A stretch of 64,000 nucleotides of DNA from Streptococcus sp. Marseille-Q5986 (GTDB taxonomy: Bacteria; Bacillota; Bacilli; Lactobacillales; Streptococcaceae), in assembly GCF_946902915.1 (NCBI RefSeq), contig NZ_CAMPPY010000002.1, positions 62,001 to 126,000 of the forward strand, given 5' to 3'. Below the pieces are notes generated by a model. The model was not told the origin of the DNA and searched no databases. It saw nothing but the letters and a program-made list of their open reading frames with translations. Both the position numbers and the translations under genes were made by a program. Positions 26,066-34,521 of the stretch are shown here, piece by piece; position 1 is the first letter of the stretch; each line of letters begins with the position of its first letter.

Positions 26066-28015
26066 TTAATATTTCCCCAACTCACGAAGACTGGTGTGAT
26101 TTTCCTGAATGCGTCGGAACATCTTTTCCATATCTGACTTGGTAAAGTGCACCAAAACAGGGCGTCCATGGGGACAGTTATAGGGGTTGTCACATTGAGA
26201 AAGTTGATGGAGAAGCTGTCTAGCTGAATGATCATCAATACGATGGTTGGCCTTGATAGACCGCTTGCAGGACATCATAATAGCCAACTCTGCTCGGTAT
26301 TTATTGATAGAAACCTCCTTGGTCAAGAGCAGCATGTCACACATTTCATAAATGCCTGATTCAATCTCTTCTTCTGCCATCCAAATAGGATGTTCACGTA
26401 GGATGAATTGATTTTCCCCGTACTCTGCTAGAAAGACACCCACTTCCTCCAAAAGTGCCATTCTTTCCTTGAGACGGAGGACATCATCTGCTGGAAATTC
26501 AAAGATATAGGGCACTAGGAGTTGCTGCTGGCACTGGTCAACATCGCCAATGCTTTCACGATATTCCTCATACTTGACCCGTTCCTGAGCCGCATGTTGG
26601 TCTATGATGTAGAGCCCATCTCGCCCTTGGGCAAAGAGATAAGTCCCATGCATCTGTCCGAAAAATTCCAATTCTGGGAAGCTAGATGATTCTTCTCGCT
26701 CCAGCTTGTCATAGACCTTATCAAGACTAGCTAAATCTAGCTCTGGATGGTCTAGTTGATCATAGTTAGCAGGCTTTCTCTCTGCAAAATGCAGTTTTGC
26801 TGGCTTGGTCAACTGGTCCAAGGTTTCCTTGGCAAAGAAGGGTAAATCCTGCCCTTCATCAGTCAATTCTACCTGATAATCAGCCACCTCAGCTTGACTT
26901 GGTCTTGTAGGCTCAGCCTTCTCATAATAGAGCGTATTTTCTTTGAGTGGGAGAATAGTTTGCTCCACCTTTTGACGATTGTGCACGGTCGATTTGGCAA
27001 GATTTTCCAAGGCATCAGGAATCAGGGCTTGTTCCTTGAGACTATTGGAAATGGCTTCTGAAAGCAGCGCCATCAGTTCTTTTTCCTTGGAAATCCGCAC
27101 CTCTTGCTTAGTCGGATGCACATTGACATCCGCTAGATAAGGGTCGATATGGATGTGAATGACAGCCAGTGGAAAACGACCTACCATGAGCTTACTTCCG
27201 TAACCATCCAAAATAGCACGGTTGAGTAGAAAGTTCTTGATATATCGCCCATTGATGAAAAGGCTGATATAGTTGCGGTTGGCTCTAGTCAACTCAGGCA
27301 AGGACACAAAACCTGAAATTTCGAAATCAAGGTCAGAGTTCTCAATTTCAATCATCTTCTTGGCACTCGCCAAACCGTAAATCCCTGCAATAGCTTGTCG
27401 CAGTTGACCAGTACCTGCTGTCCGCGTCATTTCCTTGCCATCACTGATCAAACTAAAAGAAATCTCAGGATGGGCCAAGCCCAGACGGTTGACAATATCA
27501 ATGATATGAGACAGCTCCGCTTGCTGGCTCTTCATATACTTGAGGCGGGCAGGCGTGTTGAAAAAAAGGTCCTCCACACAAACCTTGGTTCCTACAGGAC
27601 TGGTCGCTGGGATAATTTCTTCGACTTCTCCCCCACGCGCTACTAACTTAGTCCCGTGGCTTGCGCCATCCATCGCCGTCAACAGAGTCAGCACACTAAC
27701 AGACGCAATAGAGGGCAGAGCTTCACCACGAAAACCAAGCGTCCGAATCCGAAAGAGGTCTGCTTGATTTTTTATCTTACTAGTCGCATGACGACGCAGG
27801 GCCAATCCCACCTCATCATGGGCAATTCCATGACCATTATCTGTGATTTGAATCTTCTTGAGACCAGCTTCCTCAATCTCAATGATAATCTGGCTAGAGC
27901 CAGCATCAATGGCATTTTCTATCAACTCTTTAACCACACTGGCAGGACGTTCGATAACCTCTCCTGCCGCTATCTGGTTTGCCAGCACCTCTGGCAATTC
28001 AATAATATGAGACAT
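26066..28015 (-). CDS. mutL: DNA mismatch repair protein MutL (HexB)
   Basis: 649-residue GHKL ATPase that links mismatch recognition by MutS to strand removal. N-terminal ATPase motifs: [33 protein letters not shown] and [15 protein letters not shown]. The C-terminal dimer domain starts near residue 460; it ends with a [11 protein letters not shown] zinc/endonuclease-region motif. The promoter is at about 28060-28075 (extended -10 TGGTATAAT) and lies in a segment that is duplicated at 34.2 kb. mutS is 7.4 kb away, separated by the 28-34 kb island; in other streptococci the two lie close together. Confidence 0.98.
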   Translation of the reverse strand: MSHIIELPEVLANQIAAGEVIERPASVVKELIENAIDAGSSQIIIEIEEAGLKKIQITDNGHGIAHDEVGLALRRHATSKIKNQADLFRIRTLGFRGEALPSIASVSVLTLLTAMDGASHGTKLVARGGEVEEIIPATSPVGTKVCVEDLFFNTPARLKYMKSQQAELSHIIDIVNRLGLAHPEISFSLISDGKEMTRTAGTGQLRQAIAGIYGLASAKKMIEIENSDLDFEISGFVSLPELTRANRNYISLFINGRYIKNFLLNRAILDGYGSKLMVGRFPLAVIHIHIDPYLADVNVHPTKQEVRISKEKELMALLSEAISNSLKEQALIPDALENLAKSTVHNRQKVEQTILPLKENTLYYEKAEPTRPSQAEVADYQVELTDEGQDLPFFAKETLDQLTKPAKLHFAERKPANYDQLDHPELDLASLDKVYDKLEREESSSFPELEFFGQMHGTYLFAQGRDGLYIIDQHAAQERVKYEEYRESIGDVDQCQQQLLVPYIFEFPADDVLRLKERMALLEEVGVFLAEYGENQFILREHPIWMAEEEIESGIYEMCDMLLLTKEVSINKYRAELAIMMSCKRSIKANHRIDDHSARQLLHQLSQCDNPYNCPHGRPVLVHFTKSDMEKMFRRIQENHTSLRELGKY

Positions 28016-28203
28016 CTTTCAGCCCCTTTCTGTATCTATTTTCCTAGAAATTGATTAGTGCTATTATACCATATTTCAGATGGGACAGAAAAGCTCCACC
28101 ACATAGACTCCAAATCTGTCCACATAGGCAAAAGCTCTTGCCAGAGGTCGTAAAATAGTGGTATACTCAATAAAAATCAAAAAGCAAACTAGAAATCTAG
28201 GCG
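28016..28203. repeat. Direct repeat R1 (mutL upstream region), left flank of the island
   Basis: About 190 bases that reappear at 34210-34397 with scattered differences. It holds the mutL promoter (TATAAT on the minus strand) and the first 35 bases of a boxA. After CTAGGCG the two copies diverge. Confidence 0.85.
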
Positions 28204-28280
28204 AGGAGGCTCTCGTAAATAAAGATGTTTTAGAGGCTTATTTACCATGGACTAAAGTTGTACAAGAAAAGTGCAAATAA
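28200..28280 (+). pseudogene. Orphan C-terminal 26 codons of an unidentified gene
   Basis: Directly after the truncated boxA the plus strand reads GEEALVNKDVLEAYLPWTKV VQEKCK-stop. The phrase AYLPWTKVV is the sort of tail seen in circularly permuted ATP-grasp proteins, but the piece is too short to assign. No start or upstream part is present, so it is a leftover of a deletion. Confidence 0.35.
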
Positions 28281-28521
28281 GAAATCTCCAGATTAGGAAC
28301 TATCAGTGAGTTCTCTAGTCTGTAGATTTTTCAATATACCTCGTTATTGGGCGATTACCATGAATCTCACCAAATTGACCAAGAATCTAGCCTCTAAAAC
28401 ATCCACTATTCAAAAACCACATAGTGTTTCTTTCAGTTTGATTGGATTCAAGACTGAAATCACTGTGTGGTTTTATTTAGAAACTAATTTTTGCCCAGTC
28501 TCGTAACATTAATGAACGAAT
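28281..28521. other. Non-coding decayed segment with two hairpins
   Basis: Contains an imperfect hairpin (AGATTAGGAACT / AGTTCTCTAGTCT, 28291-28325) behind the orphan fragment and a longer one (AAAACCACATAGTG / CACTGTGTGGTTTT, about 28415-28475). The open frame 28306-28506 has no ribosome site and low-complexity content and is not called a gene. Confidence 0.5.
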
Positions 28522-28596
28522 TTAAGGGCACCTCTAAAAACCCCAAAAAATCGTAAAACATGAGATACTAGAGATAGAGGTAAGCTAGGCTAGGCG

Positions 28597-29621
28597 ATGA
28601 AATTTTTTATAGATGATGAACAAACACTATCAAAATTGAGTTCAATGGGCAATCCATTGGAAGGCTTAGATAAGGTAATGGATTGGGAGCAATTTAGACC
28701 GATTCTTGAGAATATTTTTAGAAACCATCAAAAGGCGGACGCCCTCCGCATGATTTTTTCATGATATTTAAGGTGCTCTTGATCCAACATCTCCATAATT
28801 TATCAGATGATACGATGGAATATCAACTCTTTCATCGTCTGTCATTTCGTCGTTTCACAGGTTGTGATGAATGTAAAGTCCATGATGCAAAAACCATCTG
28901 GTTGTATAGAGAACGCTTGACCAAATCAGGGAAAGAACAAGAATTATTTGAGCAATTTTATCTAACACTGGCAGAAAAAGGCTTATTAGCTCATCAGGGA
29001 CAGATAGCAGATGCCCCATTTGTAGAATCCCCTAAACAACGCAATACACGAGAAGAGAATCAACAAATCAAACAAGGAAAGATTCCGACAGATTGGAATA
29101 CAGCGAAGCGTTCTCAAAAAGATAGGGATACAGGATGGACTAGGGAGAACCAACTTACTTTGGTTATAAAAATCATATTATGCTCTTTGGAAATCAAATT
29201 AAAACCACGTCAACTCTATCTGCAACCTCAAAACAGTGTTTTGAGCAACCTGCGGCTAGCTTCCTAGTTTGCTTTTTGATTTTCATTGAATATTAGTATC
29301 GACCAAAAATCAAAACTAATCAAGAAATTTGAGATTACTTCTGCCAATGTTCACGATTCTCGCGTCTTGAAAGAGTTGTGTGAGAGTAAGGTGCCGATCT
29401 TTGATGATAGTGCTTTTCGAAATAAAACCTTGACTGATTTGGATAAGCGTATCAATCAGTCTATTTCTCGTATCCGCTGTCGTGTGGAACATGTTTTTGG
29501 TGTTATTAAAAATACGATGAAAGGAAGTCATTTTAGAGGAATTGGATTAGCGCGTACAAAAACGAATGTGATTTTGACAAATTTGTTGTATAATATCTGT
29601 CGTTTCGAACAAATCCAATGA
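28597..29621 (+). pseudogene. IS5-family transposase, three pieces
   Basis: Start ATG 28597 (MKFFIDDEQTLSKLSSMGNP) reaches a TGA at 28762-28764; the next piece (VLLIQHLHNLSDDTMEYQLF) continues in another frame to VIKIILCSLEIK; then a BOX repeat interrupts; then KSKLIKKFEITSANVHDSRV ... RCRVEHVFGVIKNTMKGSHF with the C-terminal DDE region (Glu of RVEHVFG). No full-length transposase can be made. Confidence 0.85.
29204..29293 (-). repeat. BOX element (A-C type) nested in the transposase gene
   Basis: Reverse complement of boxA: ends ...TTTGCTTTTTGATTTTCATT GAATATTA, with CAAAACAGTGTTTTGAGC. It splits the transposase frame, so it inserted after the IS did. Confidence 0.85.
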
Positions 29622-29787
29622 TTAGGGTTGAAAACATGGGGGAGTATACCCTAAAATAGAATAATCCTTAATTAGAGGTGAGAAAAAAAGAAAACCAGCT
29701 AAAATAGGTTCAAGTATTTCTTTACTTTGGGACTATTTTAGTTGATTTTTTTACTGTATTTTAATCTTCTGTTTTTTAGAGGCGCCC

Positions 29788-30963
29788 TTAAGAATTTTTA
29801 TTATTCCGTAAGTAAAATCTGTTAAATAACACAGCGTTGAATAATAATAACACAGAAAACAAATAAATACTGTATTTCATATCTTGGTTAAATAGCCAAC
29901 CTCCAATAAATCCTCCCAGAGTATCACCTATAAAATAGGAAGTTTGAGAAATGCCGTAGAAATATGAAATTTTTTCCTTTGGATAAATTGATAATTCCAT
30001 TAACTCTTGTGTAATTGATGATAGGTTTACAAAAAATACTCTAATAATCAATATAGTTATTACTAAATAATATTTTAAATGAAAACTAAATAATAAAGTA
30101 AGTATCGAAATCAATAACTCGGACAAAGTATAATATCCTTGTTTATGATTATCTACTTTTCTACTTGAAAATATGGAAGAGAAGTAAATTGTTAATAGAC
30201 TTAAAATAGTTAGAACAGGCCCAATAAAAACTTCTGATATTTCTTGACGTCTTAAAATAACGGGTAGATAAGGAGAAAATATACTAGCAATTAAACCTGA
30301 GAAGATACCAAAAAAGATTATTCTCTTTTTCATGTAATTACTAGATTCTAAGATTCTTTCTGCTCTTTCACTCTTATCAACAAAACTGTCAATTTTAGGA
30401 ATACAAAAGAAAGTTACTAAACATAGCATACTTGCCGAAGCTAAAACAATAGGATACGCCATACTATGAAAAAAATATATTAAGCAATATAGCAAAATGC
30501 CTGACAATATCCCTCCAATAGAAGTTCCTAAACTGCTGGAAAATCTTTTTAAGGAAATCGTAACTACTCTGTCTTTTTCTTTTCCTATTCCGACAGCCCA
30601 TGTTCGCAATAAAAGAATTATTGTTGCCGCTCCAATACCTGAGATAAGACCAGAGATTAATGATATCAACCAATCATTAGGAAATAATCTCAATAATAAA
30701 CCGATAGAATATAGTATTACTCCTATTCTTATCAGATTTCTTAAATTAAAATAATTGATTCTTCTGCCTAGAATTCCAGCAAACATTCCTGAAAAAGCCA
30801 TTGCTGAATATGAAATACTATAATTCAGTAAACTTCCATTCAAATCAAACCAAATTGAATGAACACTCCTAGAAAGTGACATTGATAAATAAAACAGAAT
30901 ATTAAAAACTAAAAACTGGAAGGAATCAGGATACTTTATAAATAGAGTTTTATATCTTTTCAT
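29788..30963 (-). CDS. MFS transporter (macrolide-efflux-like), probable peptide or small-molecule exporter
   Basis: 391-residue protein with about 12 membrane spans, starting MKRYKTLFIKYPDSFQFLVF. It has an RRINYFNLRNLIRIG A-like loop after span 2 and looks like the Mef-type branch of the major facilitator superfamily. The start overlaps the TPR gene stop (ATGA), so the two are coupled. The stop codon (29788-29790) is contributed by the IS terminal repeat, so a few original C-terminal residues may have been replaced. AT-rich (about 30% GC by eye), unlike the chromosomal neighbours. In a locus with a pheromone-type regulator an export role is likely; the substrate is unknown. Confidence 0.85.
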   Translation of the reverse strand: MKRYKTLFIKYPDSFQFLVFNILFYLSMSLSRSVHSIWFDLNGSLLNYSISYSAMAFSGMFAGILGRRINYFNLRNLIRIGVILYSIGLLLRLFPNDWLISLISGLISGIGAATIILLLRTWAVGIGKEKDRVVTISLKRFSSSLGTSIGGILSGILLYCLIYFFHSMAYPIVLASASMLCLVTFFCIPKIDSFVDKSERAERILESSNYMKKRIIFFGIFSGLIASIFSPYLPVILRRQEISEVFIGPVLTILSLLTIYFSSIFSSRKVDNHKQGYYTLSELLISILTLLFSFHLKYYLVITILIIRVFFVNLSSITQELMELSIYPKEKISYFYGISQTSYFIGDTLGGFIGGWLFNQDMKYSIYLFSVLLLFNAVLFNRFYLRNNKNS

Positions 30964-31847
30964 TCGGCATTCTCTATAATTTCTTTAATACTTTCTGAGT
31001 CAGGAAAAATTCTGTGCCCAATCTCTATAGTTCGTTTAAATTCAGCCAACCTGTCTAAATTATAAAAAATTTCTGCCGAAATTAAAATATAATTTAGTAA
31101 ATCTTCATCATTCAGCTCATACAATTTATTATTCAATAAAGGTAAATTATTGTATGCTTCATTGTAAAGATTAAACTCCGTTAGTTCATAAGTTATATCG
31201 TACCAAAAAGAAAACGTTCTATTTGACAATTCAAAAGCTTTACTAAAATATTCTAATGATTTCGCAGTACCTCTAAAATAGTAGCCTAGGAGCGAATATT
31301 TTTCAGCAAAATTATTAGAATGATGTGGCATACTTTCTATAAATTCTAGAAAATTTTCGACATCTGTCTCTAAAAGATTTCTAGAATATTCTAGATAGTA
31401 CTCAATAAAAAGCGGATCCATATTTTTCAAAATATAAAAAGTTTTCCGAGAATTACTATTGTCACCTATAGTGACATAGCACTGATATAAATTAAACCAA
31501 AGTACACTTTCATGAAGAACAACCGAAGAACTAGAGGTATCTAATTGTTTTATTTGATTTAAACAACGTTTTAATAATATGATTGTTTCCTCTACTTTGC
31601 CCGTTTTAAATAATAGTAGGGCATACCCATTTCGATTAAAAATACTCTCTAATGTCACTTTATCTTTAATTAAATCATACGCTTCATTCAATAATACAAT
31701 AGCTTTTTGATCATCTTGAAGGTATTTAGGATGATGGCGTGCATAGAGCATTGCAAGCATATAGTTTGCTGCCACAATATGGTCAACTTTTCCATCATGT
31801 TTGTATAGGTTGTAGTAGTATTCTGCTTTTTCTGTTTCCAATAACAT
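30960..31847 (-). CDS. TPR-repeat protein, C-terminal part of a split gene (295 aa from ATG; frame open from 32027)
   Basis: All-helical protein with tetratricopeptide-like repeats (MLLETEKAEYYYNLYKHDGK; AIVLLNEAYDLIKDK; ILLKRCLNQIKQL; SLEYFSKAFELSN). The frame is open upstream to 32027 (IRYVYEDIFLNQSAEELHEL), and those residues look like real protein, so the ATG at 31847 is an internal Met. One extra A in a run of nine separates it from the frame of the 32005-32391 ORF; with eight As the two make one protein of about 475 residues. It ends in ATGA overlap with the MFS gene. Probably works with the MFS protein and the peptides upstream; no enzyme motif is visible. Confidence 0.75.
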   Translation of the reverse strand: MLLETEKAEYYYNLYKHDGKVDHIVAANYMLAMLYARHHPKYLQDDQKAIVLLNEAYDLIKDKVTLESIFNRNGYALLLFKTGKVEETIILLKRCLNQIKQLDTSSSSVVLHESVLWFNLYQCYVTIGDNSNSRKTFYILKNMDPLFIEYYLEYSRNLLETDVENFLEFIESMPHHSNNFAEKYSLLGYYFRGTAKSLEYFSKAFELSNRTFSFWYDITYELTEFNLYNEAYNNLPLLNNKLYELNDEDLLNYILISAEIFYNLDRLAEFKRTIEIGHRIFPDSESIKEIIENAE

Positions 31848-32004
31848 ATTATAAGTTGTAGCTAATTTGAAAACATCTCGTCTATTATCATATTTATTTA
31901 CTAAGTAAGTAAATATTTTTTTAGAAGCCCATAAATCACCTGCTGATAAATATTTTAATCCTAATTCATGTAATTCCTCTGCTGATTGATTGAGAAAGAT
32001 ATCT

Positions 32005-32391
32005 TCATATACATAACGTATTTTTTTTTATTGGAGTAATTTTAATATTTATTTTTACATGACTTGATAGTTCCTTTAATATGAATTGATCACCTTCTGA
32101 TAAATAACTTAAATCACTCAGCTCAATGTCTAAAATTTTTAAATGTTCTCTAAGTTGATTTACAATTTTCTTCATGATGTCCTCAACTCTAGGTAACATC
32201 GAATACCTTAACTGGCTATCATAACTTTGACGAGCAGTTAAACTTAGCTCACCTCCTCTAGGTAACTCTGGAAAAATTAAAAATTTAGCTTCTTCGCTAC
32301 CCATTTTTGAGAAATTAAAATCCATTTTCTTTAAAATTTCTCTTGTAATTCCAAAACTAGTTACATTTACTTCAGAAATTAATATTTGCAT
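32005..32391 (-). CDS. N-terminal part of the split TPR protein (128 aa), unrecognised domain
   Basis: Starts at ATG 32391 (MQILISEVNVTSFGITREIL) with a good site, TTTGGAGAAGAAA; an ATG at 32409 has none. Contains FLIFPELPRGGELSLTARQ and RYSMLPRVEDIMKKIVN. I do not recognise the domain. After KITPIKK the frame crosses the A9 run (32021-32029) and ends five codons later (NTLCI). Either frameshift mutation, phase variation or transcript slippage is possible; with one A fewer it fuses to the TPR region. About 250 bases of AT-rich sequence upstream (32410-32657) hold likely promoter elements (TATAAT near 32560) and no other gene. Confidence 0.6.
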   Translation of the reverse strand: MQILISEVNVTSFGITREILKKMDFNFSKMGSEEAKFLIFPELPRGGELSLTARQSYDSQLRYSMLPRVEDIMKKIVNQLREHLKILDIELSDLSYLSEGDQFILKELSSHVKINIKITPIKKNTLCI

Positions 32392-32601
32392 TTTCTTCTC
32401 CAAATACATAAAATTCTTCTTTTTTCAAAATATTCATACTCAATACAATAATTATCCAGATTTACTGAAATCTAACGAATTCTGATCAATTTTTCGTTTT
32501 CAACTAAGTAGCTTAAAAGTAAATCAGATGAGTATATCATATAATATAAATTATACTTGTCTATTATTTTTAGAATAAATATTATAAAATCTAATAAAAA
32601 A

Positions 32602-32634
32602 TTAAGAATCTAAGATTTAATCTTAGATTCTTAA
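32602..32634 (-). terminator. Strong terminator between the micro-peptide gene and the TPR gene
   Basis: Perfect 15-bp stem TTAAGAATCTAAGAT / ATCTTAGATTCTTAA with a 3-base loop. On the minus strand it is followed by TTTTTT. It lies 24 bases after the micro-peptide stop and would make that peptide the main product, with reduced read-through to the TPR-MFS genes. Confidence 0.88.
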
Positions 32635-32657
32635 TAAAAACAAATACATACTTGTAC

Positions 32658-32732
32658 TTATTTATCACCGCCATTGTAACCTAGTACAAAACGAATTTTC
32701 TTAGGCTTTAAGCTCTTCTTCTTAAACTTCAA
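32658..32732 (-). CDS. 24-residue cationic peptide, putative secreted or modified peptide precursor
   Basis: Starts at TTG 32732 behind GAGGGAG (8-base spacing). The product is lysine-rich at the N-terminus (MKFKKKSLKPKKIRF) and ends VLGYNGGDK. There is no signal peptide and no cysteine. A TATAAT at about 32748 lies just upstream and a strong terminator lies just behind. The pattern of tiny gene, terminator, then larger genes and an exporter is typical for ribosomally made peptide precursors. The function is inferred from context only. Confidence 0.5.
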   Translation of the reverse strand: MKFKKKSLKPKKIRFVLGYNGGDK

Positions 32733-32828
32733 TTTAATTTCTCCCTCTATTATAAAATTTAAGATTTTTATCCGGTGAGGAGAAATCTTATCAAACCTCA
32801 TAATGTCATTATAGATTAGTCTGAACAG

Positions 32829-32963
32829 TTAGAGAACTTTTCCATTCGCAGGACCAGGATCAATCCCTCTAGCCATCTTATGAACTTGAGGTGTTCTCGT
32901 AAGTCCCAACAGAATTAAGCCAATAGCTAATACAGCAACTATTTTCCTAAACAAACTTCTCAT
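32829..32963 (-). CDS. Phr-like pheromone precursor (44 aa)
   Basis: Starts at ATG 32963 with AGGAGAGGTAT upstream. Basic N-terminus MRSLFRK, hydrophobic core IVAVLAIGLILLGL, then TRTPQVHKMAR and the C-terminal GIDPGPANGKVL. This is the architecture of Phr/PapR-type exported peptides whose C-terminal 5-10 residues return through the oligopeptide permease and bind an RRNPP regulator; pneumococcal PhrA also ends in a glycine-containing polar segment. It follows the regulator gene, in the same direction, behind a near-consensus promoter. The mature form is not known. Confidence 0.72.
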   Translation of the reverse strand: MRSLFRKIVAVLAIGLILLGLTRTPQVHKMARGIDPGPANGKVL

Positions 32964-32991
32964 ATACCTCTCCTTTTGTTTTCTTGCATTT

Positions 32992-33020
32992 ATTTTATCA
33001 CTTCAAAATTAACTTGTCAA
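32992..33020 (-). promoter_or_regulatory. Near-consensus promoter of the Phr-like gene
   Basis: Minus strand TTGACA (33015-33020), exactly 17 bases, TAAAAT (32992-32997). Just upstream, ATACAAAAACGTAT (about 33056-33069) has inverted ends and could be part of a regulator site. Confidence 0.75.
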
Positions 33021-33082
33021 GTATTTTATAATCTTTTTTTATTATTTTTTTATATATACGTTTTTGTATCTTGATTGAATTT

Positions 33083-33107
33083 AAAAAATGGTGCTCACTT
33101 GAACACC
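33083..33107 (-). terminator. Terminator of the RRNPP regulator gene
   Basis: Minus strand GGTGTTCAAGTGAGCACC then ATTTTTT, 8 bases after the regulator stop. Confidence 0.8.
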
Positions 33108-33114
33108 GTATGCA

Positions 33115-33981
33115 TTATTCTGTTATATCTGCAATGTAATGCTCAACTTTCAGAGTCATTGACATGTTCTCCTCAAGTTTGTATAGGAAATATGCTGTCT
33201 CAAAATATTCTTTCACTGAACTTTTAGAAGAAAAATTTTCACTTACATTTCCCATTAATAAATACAAATCAGCCAAAAGATAATTCGTTCTGTAAGCCTT
33301 ACATTGTTTTATCGTAGCTGTGATTTTAGTAATAGCTTCTTCAATATTTTTCTGTAACCATAGATAACGACAAACGTTGTAGTTAAACTTAATAGATAGC
33401 TCTAACTCTTCGATTGTACTCAAATTGAGTTGATTTACTTGATACTCTAGTTTTTCACGAATTTTATTGAAACGGTCTAAATCTCCAATATCATAGTAAA
33501 AATTGAATAGGGTGTTTGAAACTTGGAGATAGTTCAAATCAGATACACTTAACTGTGATAATACCCCCTCTAATCGTACAATCGCATCTTCTTTCTGTCC
33601 GTAAAAATAAAAATCTATCAGAGATTTTATCCATTCCATGTAGATTTTATCTGCTAAAGATAGGCGGTGAGCTTTCACATTCTCCAATTCATATATATAT
33701 TTCAAAGACTCATAATTGCGATTTGTAATAAAGGTCTGTGCTAATTTCTTAAATTCTGATAACTCCTCAACTTTCTCTACAACCTGCTCATCAAAAAAAT
33801 AATCCATACTGACTTTTAACTTCTTAGCAAGGGCATGCAGGAAATCTGCTCCAGGGGTAAACTCTCCGCTCTCTAATCGACTGATTTGCCCCTGTTTACA
33901 GATACCTTCAGCTAGTTCTCGCTGAGACATTTTTAATTCTTTCCGTCTATTTTTTAATCTTGTTGCTAATAGTGTACCCAC
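33115..33981 (-). CDS. RRNPP-family transcriptional regulator (PlcR/TprA-like)
   Basis: 288 residues. The N-terminal XRE-type helix-turn-helix (LKNRRKELKMSQRELAEGIC KQGQISRLESGEFTP, residues 9-43) precedes a TPR region that extends to the C-terminus and would bind a peptide. Starts at GTG 33981 with AGAGGAAGA upstream; the ATG eight bases earlier is out of frame. Predicted to respond to the Phr-like peptide encoded right behind it and to control that gene and perhaps the micro-peptide/TPR/MFS genes. Similar to the proteins annotated as PlcR-like in pneumococcus (TprA group). Confidence 0.88.
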   Translation of the reverse strand: MGTLLATRLKNRRKELKMSQRELAEGICKQGQISRLESGEFTPGADFLHALAKKLKVSMDYFFDEQVVEKVEELSEFKKLAQTFITNRNYESLKYIYELENVKAHRLSLADKIYMEWIKSLIDFYFYGQKEDAIVRLEGVLSQLSVSDLNYLQVSNTLFNFYYDIGDLDRFNKIREKLEYQVNQLNLSTIEELELSIKFNYNVCRYLWLQKNIEEAITKITATIKQCKAYRTNYLLADLYLLMGNVSENFSSKSSVKEYFETAYFLYKLEENMSMTLKVEHYIADITE

Positions 33982-34106
33982 GTTTGCATCTTCCTCTTCT
34001 ATTTGATTTCAGTTTTAATTGTAACATGATTAAATCTAAAATTCAAATCAATGATTCAAAAGATGCAAATTGTAGATAAAATATATTTTTATAATTCATC
34101 GTCAAC

Positions 34107-34207
34107 TTATTTACTTTCCATTTCTTCATTCAAACGCTTTATAAACTTATCCAGCTTCAACGCCACTTTTCATACCTATCACCTTCTAATTCCAACTGTT
34201 CCCCTAG
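34107..34207 (-). pseudogene. Short decayed coding remnant
   Basis: The minus strand shows EELGEQLELEGDRYEKWR, then after a frame change LDKFIKRLNEEMESK-stop at 34107. Composition looks protein-like but there is no start codon. It abuts the second direct repeat. The rest of 33982-34210 holds the regulator promoter region and nothing else I can name. Confidence 0.3.
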
Positions 34208-34209
34208 TT

Positions 34210-34397
34210 CTTCCAGCCCCTTTCTGTATCTATTTTCCTAGCAATTGATTAGTGCTATTATACCATATTTCAAATAGGACAGAAAAATCAAGCGCCACAT
34301 AGACTCCAAATCCCTCCACATAGACAAAGTCCCTTGCCAGGGGGCATAAAATAGTGGTATACTCAATAAAAATCAAAGAGCAAACTAGAAAGCTAGG
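34210..34397. repeat. Direct repeat R2, right flank of the island
   Basis: Second copy of 28016-28203, including a copy of the mutL promoter and boxA start. Here the boxA continues into a fuller BOX element. Confidence 0.85.
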
Positions 34398-34465
34398 CGC
34401 AGACAGTACTTTAGTACGGCAAGACGGCGCTGACGTGGTTTGAATTTGATTTTTGAAGAGTATTA
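34358..34465 (+). repeat. BOX element, short A-C form
   Basis: TATACTCAATAAAAATCAAA through GCGCTGACGTGGTTTGAA to GAAGAGTATTA. Just upstream of the LytTR gene and overlapping direct repeat R2. Confidence 0.85.
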
Positions 34466-34521
34466 ATAAAGGCGTACAAGAAGTGATCACAATTTTGTAT
34501 GAAAGACAAGGAGAGAAATTT

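Larger units (their letters stand above)
28522..29791 (+). mobile_element. IS5-family insertion sequence, defective, about 1.27 kb
   Basis: Inverted ends TTAAGGGCACCTCTAAAAA (28522-28540) and its near-exact reverse complement at 29772-29791, flanked by a 4-bp target duplication GAAT (28518-28521 and 29792-29795). Inside is a DDE transposase broken by a stop, a frameshift and a nested BOX repeat. The right end overlaps the last codon of the MFS gene coming from the other side. Confidence 0.85.

Noticed and set aside
28306-28506. 66-codon plus-strand ORF in the decayed region
   Set aside because: No ribosome site; it spans a hairpin and has no protein-like pattern.
34107-34207. Complete small gene next to repeat R2
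   Set aside because: No start codon and a frame change within about 100 bases; listed only as a low-confidence remnant.
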